The notes beneath the pieces were generated by a model. The model did not search any database. It saw only the letters and a program-made list of their open reading frames with translations, and was not told the origin of the DNA. A stretch of 64,000 bases of DNA from Geodermatophilus sp. DSM 44513 (GTDB lineage: Bacteria > Actinomycetota > Actinomycetes > Mycobacteriales > Geodermatophilaceae): assembly GCF_032460525.1 (NCBI RefSeq), contig NZ_CP135963.1:2914001-2978000 (forward strand), written 5' to 3'. Each line of letters opens with the position of its first letter. The first letter of the stretch is position 1. Shown here one piece after another: positions 1 through 7,762 of the stretch. The translations under genes and the position numbers were made by a program.

Positions 1-167
1 CCGGAGGAGATGCCGGTGACGTAGATGCCGTCGACAGCGAGCTGGGGAAGCTGCGGAGCCGGGGCACCCTGCGCGGCCTGCCCGACGGTGAGGCCGGTGA
101 CGGCGAGGACGAGGGCGGTCGCCAGGACGGCGACGCGCCGCCGCAGGCCTGATCGCGGACGGGTCAC
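1..167 (-). CDS. Secreted PHB-depolymerase-like esterase, N-terminal part only
   Basis: The gene runs off the left edge, so only about 55 codons are visible. The GTG start at 167 follows a GGAGGA ribosome site. The N-terminus is arginine-rich and then hydrophobic (AVLATALVLAVTGLTVGQAAQ), a typical Sec signal peptide. The mature start contains YVTGISSG, which resembles the region around the nucleophile serine of extracellular polyhydroxybutyrate depolymerase/feruloyl-esterase-like alpha/beta hydrolases. The rest of the catalytic domain is outside the window, so the assignment rests on this short match. It is transcribed divergently from the hydratase at 285. Confidence 0.6.
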   Translation of the reverse strand, partial: MTRPRSGLRRRVAVLATALVLAVTGLTVGQAAQGAPAPQLPQLAVDGIYVTGISS

Positions 168-284
168 CGTTCCTCCAGCTCTGCCGACAGACACATGACA
201 GTGCTCACATCGACGGGGGGTCAAACCTCGCCCGCGCGTCCACCGCCCGCGGTACGGCGCGCGCCCCGAGGGGAGGATGCCGGC

Positions 285-1037
285 ATGGCCGAGTCCATCC
301 GCGCACTGGCCGCCCGGCAGCTCGCCGACTACCGGGCCGGGACACCAGGCACGTCCTTCGCCGATCCCGGGCGACCCCGCCTGGGCCTCGACGACGCGTA
401 CCGGGTGCAGGGCGAGGTGGCGGCGCTGCGCGCTCCGGCCGAGCGGGTGGTCGGTTACAAGGTCGGGTGCACCGGGCCCGGGACCCGCGCGCAGTTCGGG
501 CTGGACGGACCGATCCGCGGCCTCCTGTTCGACACCGAGCTGCACCGCTCGGGCAGTGAGCTCTCCGCCGCGGCCTACGCCGAGCTGGCGATCGAGGGGG
601 AGCTGGCCGTGCGCCTGGGGGAGGACGGCCGGATCGCGACGGTCTTCCCGGTCATCGAACTGCACAACTACGTCTTCCGCGGGCAGCCGCCCACGCTGGC
701 CGAACTGGTCGCCAACAACGGCATCCACGCCGGGGTGGTGCTCCCGCCGCCGACGGCGGAGGCGCCGTGGCCAGGGGACGAGCCGCTGTCCGGCCGGCTG
801 ACGGTCCGGATCGACGGCGCCTGTGTCGAGGAAGGCCCGATGGACGGCGTCCCGGGCGGGCCGGCGGGATCGCTGCGGTGGCTGTCGGCGCACCTGGCCG
901 AGCACGACCTGTCCCTGCACCCCGGTCAGCTGGTCCTCACTGGCACCCCGCTGAGGCTGCTCCGGGTGCGCCCGGGAGCCCACGTCGAGGTCACCGCGGA
1001 GGGACTCGGCGGGGTCGAGGCCGTGATCAGCGCCTGA
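285..1037 (+). CDS. 2-keto-4-pentenoate hydratase-like protein (FAH fold)
   Basis: A 250-residue protein of the MhpD/fumarylacetoacetase-like family, which hydrates or decarboxylates 2-oxo acids in meta-cleavage pathways using a divalent metal. Visible signatures are GYKVG near residue 58, the acidic metal-binding stretch AELAIEGELAVRLGED near 97-112, and LTGTPL near the C-terminus. I chose the ATG at 285 because a GGGGAGGA site lies 7 nt upstream and homologues begin at this point. An in-frame ATG at 195 would add 30 low-complexity residues. No other aromatic-cleavage genes lie beside it, so its substrate is unknown. Length is normal for the family. Confidence 0.8.
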   Translation: MAESIRALAARQLADYRAGTPGTSFADPGRPRLGLDDAYRVQGEVAALRAPAERVVGYKVGCTGPGTRAQFGLDGPIRGLLFDTELHRSGSELSAAAYAELAIEGELAVRLGEDGRIATVFPVIELHNYVFRGQPPTLAELVANNGIHAGVVLPPPTAEAPWPGDEPLSGRLTVRIDGACVEEGPMDGVPGGPAGSLRWLSAHLAEHDLSLHPGQLVLTGTPLRLLRVRPGAHVEVTAEGLGGVEAVISA

Positions 1038-1138
1038 GTCCCGCACCGCCGGCCGGCCGGGGAGGTGCCGACCCCACCCCGCCGGACTGCCCAGCGCCTG
1101 GGCCGGGTCGGGGCCTCGCTCCCCGCCCTGCTCGGCGC

Positions 1139-1777
1139 CTACCCCGCGTCGTCCTCGGCGTCCGCGCCGCTGCCCCGGTCGCGGGCGAGCAGGAACGTGG
1201 CCAGGCCGAGGAGCAGCCCGGCGGCCACCGAGGTGAGGACGACGACGGTCGTGTCCACCTCGCCGACGAGCCCGGAGAGCAGGCCGTGCGACACCGACGT
1301 CGGGTCGGCGAGGACGACGCCGACGAAGACGGCGGCGAGCACGCCGGCGCCGAGGGAGAGGGCCGAGGAGAGCCGGCCAGTGAAGCCGAGGCGTTCGCGC
1401 AGGCTGCGGGCGGCCTTGACGATGCGCCCGGCCCGGAGGATGCGCAGCGCGCCGACGGTGCGGACGAGACGGAGCAGCTGCACCGGGCCGACGGCGAGGA
1501 CGACCCCCACCACCACGACGACGGTCAGCAGGACCAGGCCGAGGTGCCCGCGGATCCACTCCCGCTTGTTCTCAGCGACGACGAGGAGGATGACCGTCTC
1601 GGCGAGCAGGACCGCACCGCTGAGGAGGTCGACGACGAAGCCGGTCGCGCGGAGCGGGCCCTCGCTGATGGTCAGGAACATCGCCGGTACGGACGCCAGT
1701 GCGGCGACCAGGACGGGGACGGCGAGGCGTTCCTGCCACTGCTCCTCGCGCGTCGTCATCCCGGCCACGCTAGCCAC
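1139..1777 (-). CDS. Voltage-sensor-like ion-channel family membrane protein
   Basis: The 212-residue protein has about six hydrophobic segments. The fourth region (VRTVGALRILRAGRIVKAARSL) carries regularly spaced arginines like the S4 helix of voltage-gated channels. Two hydrophobic segments follow, separated by a short stretch (about DPTSVSHGLLSGLVGEVDTT), but no TVGYG-type selectivity filter is present. It may be a voltage-sensor protein with a degenerate pore rather than a working potassium channel. The GTG at 1777 has a GAGGA site 6 nt upstream; an alternative ATG lies at 1759. It follows the hemerythrin gene on the same strand after about 108 nt. Confidence 0.65.
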   Translation of the reverse strand: MASVAGMTTREEQWQERLAVPVLVAALASVPAMFLTISEGPLRATGFVVDLLSGAVLLAETVILLVVAENKREWIRGHLGLVLLTVVVVVGVVLAVGPVQLLRLVRTVGALRILRAGRIVKAARSLRERLGFTGRLSSALSLGAGVLAAVFVGVVLADPTSVSHGLLSGLVGEVDTTVVVLTSVAAGLLLGLATFLLARDRGSGADAEDDAG

Positions 1778-1885
1778 GGGGCGTCCTCACGCCGCGAGGC
1801 GAACGGCCGGCGTGAGGGTTGACCCCGCCGCCCGGGAGCGACCGGCTCGGCCGCTGCCCGCCGCGGTGACCGGCGGGTGCCGCCG

Positions 1886-2389
1886 TCACGGTCGTACCCG
1901 GTGCCCTCCGGTGAGGCGCAGCGTCGCCCGCTTGAGCCGGATGATCAACCGCATGCCGCCGGACGCGGCCAGCTCGCGCTGGCGCTGCTCCAACTGCGCC
2001 CCCAGCCGGCGGAGGCGCTCCTCGCCGAGGGCCTGCGCCTGGGGGAACATCCGCTCCTCCTCCTCCATCGTGTGGTGGCGGAGCGTCTTCTCCAGCATGC
2101 GGACCTCGGTCCGGAACTCGGGGTCGTCGACGGACATGCGCATGACGGTGGCGAGCTGGTCGTCGATCTGCCGGTGCTCGGCGTGCGCCACCGACAGCCG
2201 CGGTGAGACGTCGCGGACGGCGGGGTAGAACAGCTCGTCCTCCATCTGGGTGTGGATCTCGAGCTCGCGCAGCAGGTCGTCGCGCAGCCGGCTGCGCAGC
2301 TCGGTCTGGTCGTCGGCGGTCTGAGCGAGGTCGCGCAGCAGCCCACGCAGGATGTCGTGGTGGGCGGTGAGCACCTCGTCGGCCTTCAC
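1886..2389 (-). CDS. Hemerythrin HHE domain protein
   Basis: A 167-residue cytoplasmic four-helix protein. Probable di-iron ligands are H11, H46, E50, H72 (or H69), H106 and E110, in the HHE order H..., HTQME, EH, HHTMEE. Proteins of this family bind or sense oxygen or nitric oxide, or handle iron. The GTG start at 2389 overlaps the TGA of the upstream Rieske gene as GTGA, so the two are probably translated together. This links an oxygen-reactive di-iron protein to an iron-sulfur electron carrier. The exact role is not shown. Confidence 0.85.
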   Translation of the reverse strand: MKADEVLTAHHDILRGLLRDLAQTADDQTELRSRLRDDLLRELEIHTQMEDELFYPAVRDVSPRLSVAHAEHRQIDDQLATVMRMSVDDPEFRTEVRMLEKTLRHHTMEEEERMFPQAQALGEERLRRLGAQLEQRQRELAASGGMRLIIRLKRATLRLTGGHRVRP

Positions 2390-3348
2390 CGCGACGCCTC
2401 CTCGACGGTCGTGACGGCCATCGGCGTGCGCCAGTGGGCCTTCCGGCGCACCTCCACCCGGCCGTCGTCGATGCGGGTCTCGTAGCAGGGCAGCGGCGCG
2501 GTCGCCGGGCCCTGGGCGGGCTCCCCGCTGTCGAGGTGGAAGCGGGAGCCGTGCCAGGGGCACACGATCTCCCCCCGGTGCAGCCACCCCTCCCCCAGCG
2601 GGGCACCCTGGTGCGGGCAGCGGCCCCCGACGGCGTGGATCCGGCCGTCGCTGGCGACCAGCACGACCGGCACGCCGTCGGCGTCCACGGCGAGCGGCTC
2701 ACCGTCGACGAGGTCGGCCGCCTCGGCCACCGGGACGAAGCGGCGCGGCTCGTTGGCGCGGACGGCGTGGTCGCTGCCGAGCCGGTGGCGGTAGGAGAGG
2801 ACTCCGCCGAGATAGCCGCCGGCGAGGACGACGGCGTAGCCGGCGGCCGCGGTGGCACGGGCGCGGGTGGCCCGGCCGCGTCGGCGGTCGGCGAGCGACC
2901 AGGTGTAGAGGGCGAGCGCGGTGCTGTTCAGCGCGGCGTGCACGAGACCGACGCGACGGGCCTCGTCGTGGGCGTGCTGCCAGTCGGTGGCGCCGGCCGC
3001 CGCCGAGGCCACCGCGCCGACCACGCCGAGCCGGACGACGTGGCGTGCCGCCTGCCCGGCGCCGGGACCGCCGCGGCCGGTGGCGTCGAGCCCGTCGAGC
3101 AGGGCTGCGGCCGTCCACGAGCCGATCGGCACGGTGGCGAGAACCGGGTGCAGCGGGTGGCCCAACCACACGCCGTGCAGCAGGTCCTGCAGCCGGCGGG
3201 CGTGGCGGCCGGTGAGCAGGTAGGTCAGCGAGATCGCGTGCTCGACCTGGTAGCTGGGCGCGTCGAGGAACTGCCACCGGCCGAGGGCCCCGCTCGCCCG
3301 CTCGAGCAGGCTCCGCACGCTCACCGGTCCACCGAGGATCCGCCCCAT
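2386..3348 (-). CDS. Membrane DUF2231-Rieske [2Fe-2S] fusion protein
   Basis: The 320-residue protein has two parts. Residues about 40-190 form a DUF2231-type membrane domain with HPLHP near 64-68 and several hydrophobic helices. Residues about 205-310 form a Rieske domain with cluster ligands C244, H246 (CPHQGAPL) and C263, H266 (CPWHGSRF). The Rieske part would carry electrons for a partner; DUF2231 is an uncharacterised membrane domain, often haem-related by inference. It is coupled by a GTGA overlap to the hemerythrin gene. Such fusions are common in actinobacteria. Confidence 0.85.
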   Translation of the reverse strand: MGRILGGPVSVRSLLERASGALGRWQFLDAPSYQVEHAISLTYLLTGRHARRLQDLLHGVWLGHPLHPVLATVPIGSWTAAALLDGLDATGRGGPGAGQAARHVVRLGVVGAVASAAAGATDWQHAHDEARRVGLVHAALNSTALALYTWSLADRRRGRATRARATAAAGYAVVLAGGYLGGVLSYRHRLGSDHAVRANEPRRFVPVAEAADLVDGEPLAVDADGVPVVLVASDGRIHAVGGRCPHQGAPLGEGWLHRGEIVCPWHGSRFHLDSGEPAQGPATAPLPCYETRIDDGRVEVRRKAHWRTPMAVTTVEEASR

Positions 3349-3419
3349 CCCCGCGACCTGCCCAACGCCGCGGCACTCAAACCGGGGCGAGGAGAGGCTG
3401 CCGCCGCGTCGGGATCACC

Positions 3420-3677
3420 GTGACGGCCCGCCACGACGGCGGCGCCGGGCACGAGCTCACCGCCACGCGGACCGTCGTGCCCGCCGGCTACCTCGACGAC
3501 GTCCTCCGCTGTGGCGTCGGCCCCGGCTGGGAGCGGGTGGCCGGGGTGGACGCTGGCGAGCTGCCGTGGGACCCGGCAGCACAGGCGTGGGGTGCGGCTG
3601 CGCGGGACCTGGGACGCGCCCCATCCCGAGCGGAGCTCCTGCGGGCGCTGCGGAGGCGACCGAGCGCGGCAACTTGA
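3420..3677 (+). CDS. Hypothetical protein, 85 residues
   Basis: A short open frame starting with GTG, without recognisable domain. It carries a VVPAGYLDDVLRCG stretch and a C-terminal RAPSRAELLRALRRR helix. It sits in the gap between the Rieske gene (divergent) and the HTH gene at 3709, and its stop codon lies inside the TTGACC -35 box of that gene. Codon use fits the region but the support is weak; it may be a small member of the following two-gene module. Confidence 0.4.
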   Translation: MTARHDGGAGHELTATRTVVPAGYLDDVLRCGVGPGWERVAGVDAGELPWDPAAQAWGAAARDLGRAPSRAELLRALRRRPSAAT

Positions 3678-3709
3678 CCGACAGGGTCGCTGAGACGACA
3701 TTGTCGGTA
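3674..3709 (+). promoter_or_regulatory. Leaderless promoter and small operator of the HTH gene
   Basis: TTGACC (3674-3679) and GACATT (3697-3702) are separated by 17 nt, and the ATG at 3709 lies only 6 nt after the -10 box, so the mRNA is probably leaderless. The sequence CGACA-T-TGTCG (3696-3706) overlaps the -10 box as a perfect inverted repeat with 5-nt arms. This fits autorepression by the HTH protein encoded here, which is inference. Confidence 0.45.
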
Positions 3710-4377
3710 TGGTCCTCCTGACGACCCGGCAGGCCGCCGACCGGATCGGCGTGTCCGTCCGGCACGTGCAGCGGCTGATCTCCGGCGGCGACCTCGTGGC
3801 CGTCGGGACCGACCGGATCGACGCCGAGTCCGTCGCGCAGTGGGTGGCGCAGCGGCAGGGCAGCCGGCTGCGCGCCTGGGAGGAGCCGACCGCCTGGGCC
3901 GCCGTCGCCCTGCTGGAGGGCGGGTCTGCACCGTGGCTCGGGCAGGCGCAGCGGTCCCGCCTCCGCGCAGCGCTCGCCGGGACGACGGGTGGCGACCTGG
4001 CCGTGCGCGCCCGCAACCGGGCCGAGGTACGCCGGTACCACGCCCACCCGCGTGCGATGGCTCATCTGGCCCGCGAGGTGGTCGCCTCTGGCGCGACGCA
4101 GGGCGTCGGCGGGCTGACCCCGGCCCCGGACCGGTGCGACGGGTACGTGGACCACGCCGCGGTCGACCGCCTCGTGCGGCGGTACCGGCTGGACGTCGAC
4201 CCCGCGGGCACCGTCACCCTCCGGGCCACCGGCATGTCGATCGCCGTCGTCGCGGACCTCGCGGCCGGTGCGCGGCACGTGTTGGCCGGGCTGGACCTCG
4301 CCGGGTCGACCGATCCGCGGGAGCGCTCGGCCGGCCGCCGCCTCCTCGACCGGGCGCTGGGGGTACTGCGTGGCTGA
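3709..4377 (+). CDS. Helix-turn-helix (excisionase/MerR-type) protein, antitoxin-like
   Basis: A 222-residue protein with an N-terminal DNA-binding helix-turn-helix of the excisionase type (residues about 3-50, TTRQAADRIGVSVRHVQRLISGGDLVAVGTD). The remaining 170 residues are helical with no domain I can name. It is followed after 6 nt by a nucleotidyltransferase-like gene. In actinobacteria such HTH plus nucleotidyltransferase pairs are often labelled as AbiE-like or type IV toxin-antitoxin modules, the HTH protein being the regulator or antitoxin. Function here is inferred from pairing only. Confidence 0.65.
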   Translation: MVLLTTRQAADRIGVSVRHVQRLISGGDLVAVGTDRIDAESVAQWVAQRQGSRLRAWEEPTAWAAVALLEGGSAPWLGQAQRSRLRAALAGTTGGDLAVRARNRAEVRRYHAHPRAMAHLAREVVASGATQGVGGLTPAPDRCDGYVDHAAVDRLVRRYRLDVDPAGTVTLRATGMSIAVVADLAAGARHVLAGLDLAGSTDPRERSAGRRLLDRALGVLRG

Positions 4378-4383
4378 GGTGCT

Positions 4384-5172
4384 GTGTGCTCGGGGTGCCG
4401 CGTGATCGAGGTGCTGCGGCCCCCGACTCCGGCGGGGGGCTGGGGGCGGCCGTGGCCGGACGTGGCCGAGCTGGCCGCAGCGGTGCCGTCCACCGCCTGG
4501 ACGCTGATCGGCGGGCTGATGGTGCAGCTGCACGCCGTCGCCGCCGGCCTGCCGGTGGTGCGCCCCACGGACGACGTCGACGTCCTGCTGCACGTCGAGA
4601 CCGGACGGGGACGGGCGGCACAGGTGGCGCACGCCCTGGAGGAGCTGGGCTACCGGCTGGCGCCCGGCCTCGACCCTCGCACGGGCACCGCGCACCGCTT
4701 CGTGCGCGACGGCGCGGTCGTCGACCTGGTGACGTCGGGCGCCCGGGCCTCCGTCGTCGACGTGGTCGCCGCCGACCACGCCCCACCCCGCGCGCTGGAA
4801 CGGTTCCGCGGCTACGACCTGGTCCAGGTCGCGGGCGGGACCCAGGCGCTGCGGCGGACGGTGCACGCCGAGCTGGCGATCTCCGCACCGGACCGGACGA
4901 CGGTCAGCGTCCCCGACGCGTTCGGCGCGCTGGTCCTCAAGGCGGCGGCGCACCGGGCGGACACCCGCGACCGCGACCGCCACCTGGCCGACGCGGTCGT
5001 CCTGCTCGCCTGCGTCGACCCGTTCGCCGAACGCACCCGCTCTGGCAGCGACCGGTCCCGCCTGCTCCACCTCCAGCGGCACCTGGGCGAACCGGCGGCG
5101 CCGGCCTGGCTGCTGCTCCCGGCGGAGGCCCGTCGCAACGGTCAGGCAGCGCTGGACCTGCTCTGCTCCTGA
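4384..5172 (+). CDS. Nucleotidyltransferase-like protein (AbiEii/MNT-type), possible toxin
   Basis: A 262-residue protein with a Pol-beta-type nucleotidyltransferase core: LIGGLMVQLHA near 41-51 followed by PTDDVDVLL at 61-69, where D64 and D66 form the DxD metal motif, and a third acidic candidate in VVDLVTSG near 115. AbiEii toxins use this fold to transfer nucleotides to RNA or tRNA. The GTG at 4384 lies 6 nt after the HTH gene and has GAGGTG upstream; a GTG at 4402 (MIEVLRPP) is an alternative. The gene ends at a strong terminator. Confidence 0.65.
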   Translation: MCSGCRVIEVLRPPTPAGGWGRPWPDVAELAAAVPSTAWTLIGGLMVQLHAVAAGLPVVRPTDDVDVLLHVETGRGRAAQVAHALEELGYRLAPGLDPRTGTAHRFVRDGAVVDLVTSGARASVVDVVAADHAPPRALERFRGYDLVQVAGGTQALRRTVHAELAISAPDRTTVSVPDAFGALVLKAAAHRADTRDRDRHLADAVVLLACVDPFAERTRSGSDRSRLLHLQRHLGEPAAPAWLLLPAEARRNGQAALDLLCS

Positions 5173-5179
5173 GCCGGAC

Positions 5180-5218
5180 GGAGCCCGCTCCCGCCAGGTG
5201 ACGGCAGGAGCGGGCTCC
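5180..5218. terminator. Bidirectional hairpin terminator
   Basis: GGAGCCCGCTCC and GGAGCGGGCTCC form a perfect 12-bp stem, extended by GCC/GGC past one mismatch, around a 7-nt loop. It lies between two converging genes, 8 nt after the stop at 5172 and 12 nt from the stop at 5231, and can serve both. Confidence 0.8.
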
Positions 5219-5230
5219 GCGGGGCCTCGA

Positions 5231-5830
5231 TCAGGAGGCGCCCATGCTGCGCCAGTAGGCGTTGAGGGCACCGTTGGTCTTGATCAGCCACACGAGCGGG
5301 CCGATCAGGATGAAGGCGCCGAGCAGCGCCCACAGACCGGTGGTGGCGGTGACCGGACGCGGACGCTGCTGGCGCGCGTACAGGTTGCCGACCTCGTTGG
5401 GCAGCAGGAACGGCGTGACCAGACCGAAGGTGAAGATCGAGATGATCAGGACGAGTGCGCCGCCGACCCCCTCGCCGGAGTGCTGCTTCATCTCTTCGTG
5501 CGTGGCGAAGTGGTAGTAGAGCGAGTAGAGGCCGAAGGTAACGATGGTCAGGCCCAGCACCGCCCAGGTGCTGCGGACCTTGCCCACCGGGCCCAGCGGA
5601 CGCCCCTGCACGCCGGGCGCCATGGGCTGCGCGTAGCCGGACGGCGCCTGCAGGCCGTACGGCTGCACCTGGCCGTACGGCAGCTGCCCGTACGGGGTCG
5701 GCTGCGGCGCGGACTGCGGGTGGACCTCGGCCGCTCGCACGGGTGAATGCAGGCGGCCAGTGGGCTCGTCGACTGTGGACACGGGGACCCCCGATCGATC
5801 GCGCCGGCTCCTCCGGTCGGGAGCAGGCAT
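5231..5830 (-). CDS. DUF4234 membrane protein with Pro/Gln/Tyr-rich N-terminus
   Basis: A 199-residue protein. Residues about 40-75 are a disordered PYGQLPYGQVQPYG-like tract; three hydrophobic segments follow (AVLGLTIVTFGLYSLYY, LVLIISIFTFGLVTPFLL, LWALLGAFILIGPLVWLI). The pattern with YYHFATHEEM matches DUF4234 proteins of actinobacteria, whose function is unknown. The ATG at 5830 has GGAG 7 nt upstream; a GTG at 5782 is a possible later start. Confidence 0.75.
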   Translation of the reverse strand: MPAPDRRSRRDRSGVPVSTVDEPTGRLHSPVRAAEVHPQSAPQPTPYGQLPYGQVQPYGLQAPSGYAQPMAPGVQGRPLGPVGKVRSTWAVLGLTIVTFGLYSLYYHFATHEEMKQHSGEGVGGALVLIISIFTFGLVTPFLLPNEVGNLYARQQRPRPVTATTGLWALLGAFILIGPLVWLIKTNGALNAYWRSMGAS

Positions 5831-6074
5831 CGACGTGCTCCATCGGTACCAGTCCGTTCCACATCAAGCGCTCGTGAACAGCTCACACCTCACCCGTCCC
5901 ACGCACCCGCTCGGACCACGTGCGCCTCAGCGCCCACACCTCGGTGAACCGCGATACCTGACGCCCACAGTCGGACAGGGACCGCTCGGCACCGGCCCGG
6001 CTCACACACCTGACGGTTGCGCGCTCGGCGAGCGCGTCCGGCCGGACCTCGAGAGCCACCGCTCGGCTACGACG

Positions 6075-6260
6075 TCAGGGACGACGGCGTCCGCGGGTGT
6101 GCCGGTCGTACGGGGCGAGCATCTCGTCCGTGGTGGCCGCGTCGAAGGAGTCGGGGCCGTAGCCCTCGCCCAGCCACTCCAGGAACTCGCGGTCGTCGCC
6201 GGTGGCGTCGACCGGACGGGCCAGCAGATCGAACAGAGCGGGCGCATCGCTGCAGGACGT
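6075..6260 (-). pseudogene. C-terminal remnant of a pRiA4b ORF-3-like protein
   Basis: Read on the minus strand, the translation contains FDLLARPVDATGDD, EFLEWLGEGYGPDSFD and a few further residues before the stop. This resembles the C-terminus of plasmid pRiA4b ORF-3 family proteins, which typically end in EYLEWL..FDPEAFDL. The conserved N-terminal part is missing, and the frame upstream reads into the opposite-strand nuclease gene. It is best seen as a decayed fragment of an accessory gene at the left edge of the defence island. It overlaps the 5' end of the plus-strand gene at 6202. Confidence 0.5.
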
Positions 6261-6759
6261 CTGGGCCTGGAGCATGTCGGACCTGCGCACCAACACCGTG
6301 CGGTCACTCCTGGCCGAGTTCCTGGTCGCCCGGGCGGTCGGTGCCGCGACCACGCCTCGGATCGAGTGGGACGAGTACGACGTCCTGACTCCTGAGGGCA
6401 CGCGGCTGGAGGTCAAGTCGGGCGCCTACCTGCAGGCCTGGGAGCAGTCACGGCTGTCGACCATCCAGTTCGGCGGGCTCACGGCCCGCACCTGGTCGGA
6501 GTCCGACGGCCACAGCGCGGCCGGCTCGTACAACGCGGACGTCTACGTCTCCGCCGTCCTCACCACCACCGAGCACGACCGGTACGACGCGCTGGACGTC
6601 GGGCAGTGGTCCTTCTGGGTGCTCCCCCAGCACACCGTCGCCGCGACGCAGCAGCGGTCGATGCGGCTGTCCCGGGTCGAGGCGCTCGGCGGGCCGGCCA
6701 TCGCCTACGCCGGCCTGGCAGAACGGATCCGCGAGGTCGTCGAGGCTGCTCGGACGTGA
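6202..6759 (+). CDS. Nuclease-like protein coupled to the sulfur-binding endonuclease
   Basis: A 185-residue protein. DVWAWSMSDLRTNTVRSLLAEFLVA (residues 19-43) and EYDVLTPEGTRLEVKSGAYLQAW (58-80) match a small family of unknown proteins found in defence contexts. D60, E70 and K72 fit a D...ExK nuclease core, suggesting a PD-(D/E)XK-like enzyme. The start is uncertain: the GTG at 6202 keeps the conserved DVWAW region, while an ATG at 6274 would remove it. Its TGA overlaps the GTG of the next gene (GTGA at 6756), so both are likely made together. Confidence 0.6.
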   Translation: MASTGRASRSNRAGASLQDVWAWSMSDLRTNTVRSLLAEFLVARAVGAATTPRIEWDEYDVLTPEGTRLEVKSGAYLQAWEQSRLSTIQFGGLTARTWSESDGHSAAGSYNADVYVSAVLTTTEHDRYDALDVGQWSFWVLPQHTVAATQQRSMRLSRVEALGGPAIAYAGLAERIREVVEAART

Positions 6760-7655
6760 CGGTGACCGACGACCAGCAGGTGCTCGACCGGCTGTCGACG
6801 CTGCGCCAGCACCAACAAGAAGGACGGCGCTCTCCGCACAAGCCGCTGCTGGTCCTGCTGGCGCTGGGCCGGCTGGCCGTGACCGGGTCGAGCGCGCTGC
6901 CGTGGTCGGAGGCCGAGGAGCGGCTGGCCGACCTGCTGCAGGACTTCGGGCCAACCTCGAAGACCTCACGCGCGCAGAGCGCTGCCTACCCGTTCACCCG
7001 GCTGCGCGCAGACGGCGTCTGGACCCTCGACCAGAACGTCCCGATGGACACTGTCGGCCCGCTCCGGGAGGGCGTGACCGGACGGCTCGAGGCGTCCCTC
7101 GAGGCAGCACTGCGGGATCGGCCGGAGCTGCTCGGCACGGTCGCCCGCGGGCTGGCCGAGAGCCACTTCCCGGGGACGGTGGCGCCGGACGTGCTGGTCG
7201 CCGTCGGGCTGGACCCGGACCTGCTGCAGGGCCGCCTCACCGGTGCAGCTCCGGGTGCGCGGCGGCGCAGCGGCGCCTGGCCCGCGCGGGTCATCGAGGC
7301 GTGGGACCGGCAGTGCGCCTTCTGCGGCTTCGACGGCGCCGCCGGCGGGGCCGTGGTCGGCATCGAGGCGGCGCACGTCCGTTGGTTCACCCTCGGCGGC
7401 CCGGACGACCTCGACAACGGCCTGGCCCTGTGCTCGCTGCACCACAAGCTGTTCGACCGCGGCATGCTCGGTCTGGACGACGACCTCGGCGTCGTCGTCT
7501 CCCGGCGATTCTCCGCCCGGACGCCGCAGGGCCAGGCGGTGTACGACATGCACGGCCGGCGGCTGCGGCCGCGACCGGGCACTCCCCCGCCCGCCGAGCG
7601 GCACGTGGCCTGGCACCGCCAGCAGGTCTTCCAGGACGCCGCCCTGGCCGGTTGA
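6756..7655 (+). CDS. ScoMcrA-type sulfur-binding HNH endonuclease
   Basis: A 299-residue protein with two domains. Residues about 10-150 (SPHKPLLVLLALGRL at 26-40, YPFTRLRADGVW at 79-89) match the DNA sulfur-binding domain of ScoMcrA-like type IV restriction enzymes, which recognise phosphorothioate DNA. Residues 180-245 form an HNH nuclease with zinc cysteines C187, C190, C226 and the metal/catalytic residues H207, N221, H229/H230. It would cut incoming phosphorothioated DNA. Start is the GTG of the GTGA overlap; a GTG at 6762 is also possible. It belongs to the defence island. Confidence 0.8.
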   Translation: MTVTDDQQVLDRLSTLRQHQQEGRRSPHKPLLVLLALGRLAVTGSSALPWSEAEERLADLLQDFGPTSKTSRAQSAAYPFTRLRADGVWTLDQNVPMDTVGPLREGVTGRLEASLEAALRDRPELLGTVARGLAESHFPGTVAPDVLVAVGLDPDLLQGRLTGAAPGARRRSGAWPARVIEAWDRQCAFCGFDGAAGGAVVGIEAAHVRWFTLGGPDDLDNGLALCSLHHKLFDRGMLGLDDDLGVVVSRRFSARTPQGQAVYDMHGRRLRPRPGTPPPAERHVAWHRQQVFQDAALAG

Positions 7656-7762
7656 CCCGTGAACCATTGACACCTTGGGTGACCCGTGGATGACGGACGA
7701 TGGACACAGCGTCACCGCAGACGCACTGCCAGGATGAGGCCACGCGAGGACGGGGGACAAGC

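Noticed and set aside
767..1822. Long plus-strand frame across the membrane-protein gene
   Set aside because: It is low-complexity, acidic/basic text opposite a clear membrane protein on the minus strand; a GC-rich shadow frame.
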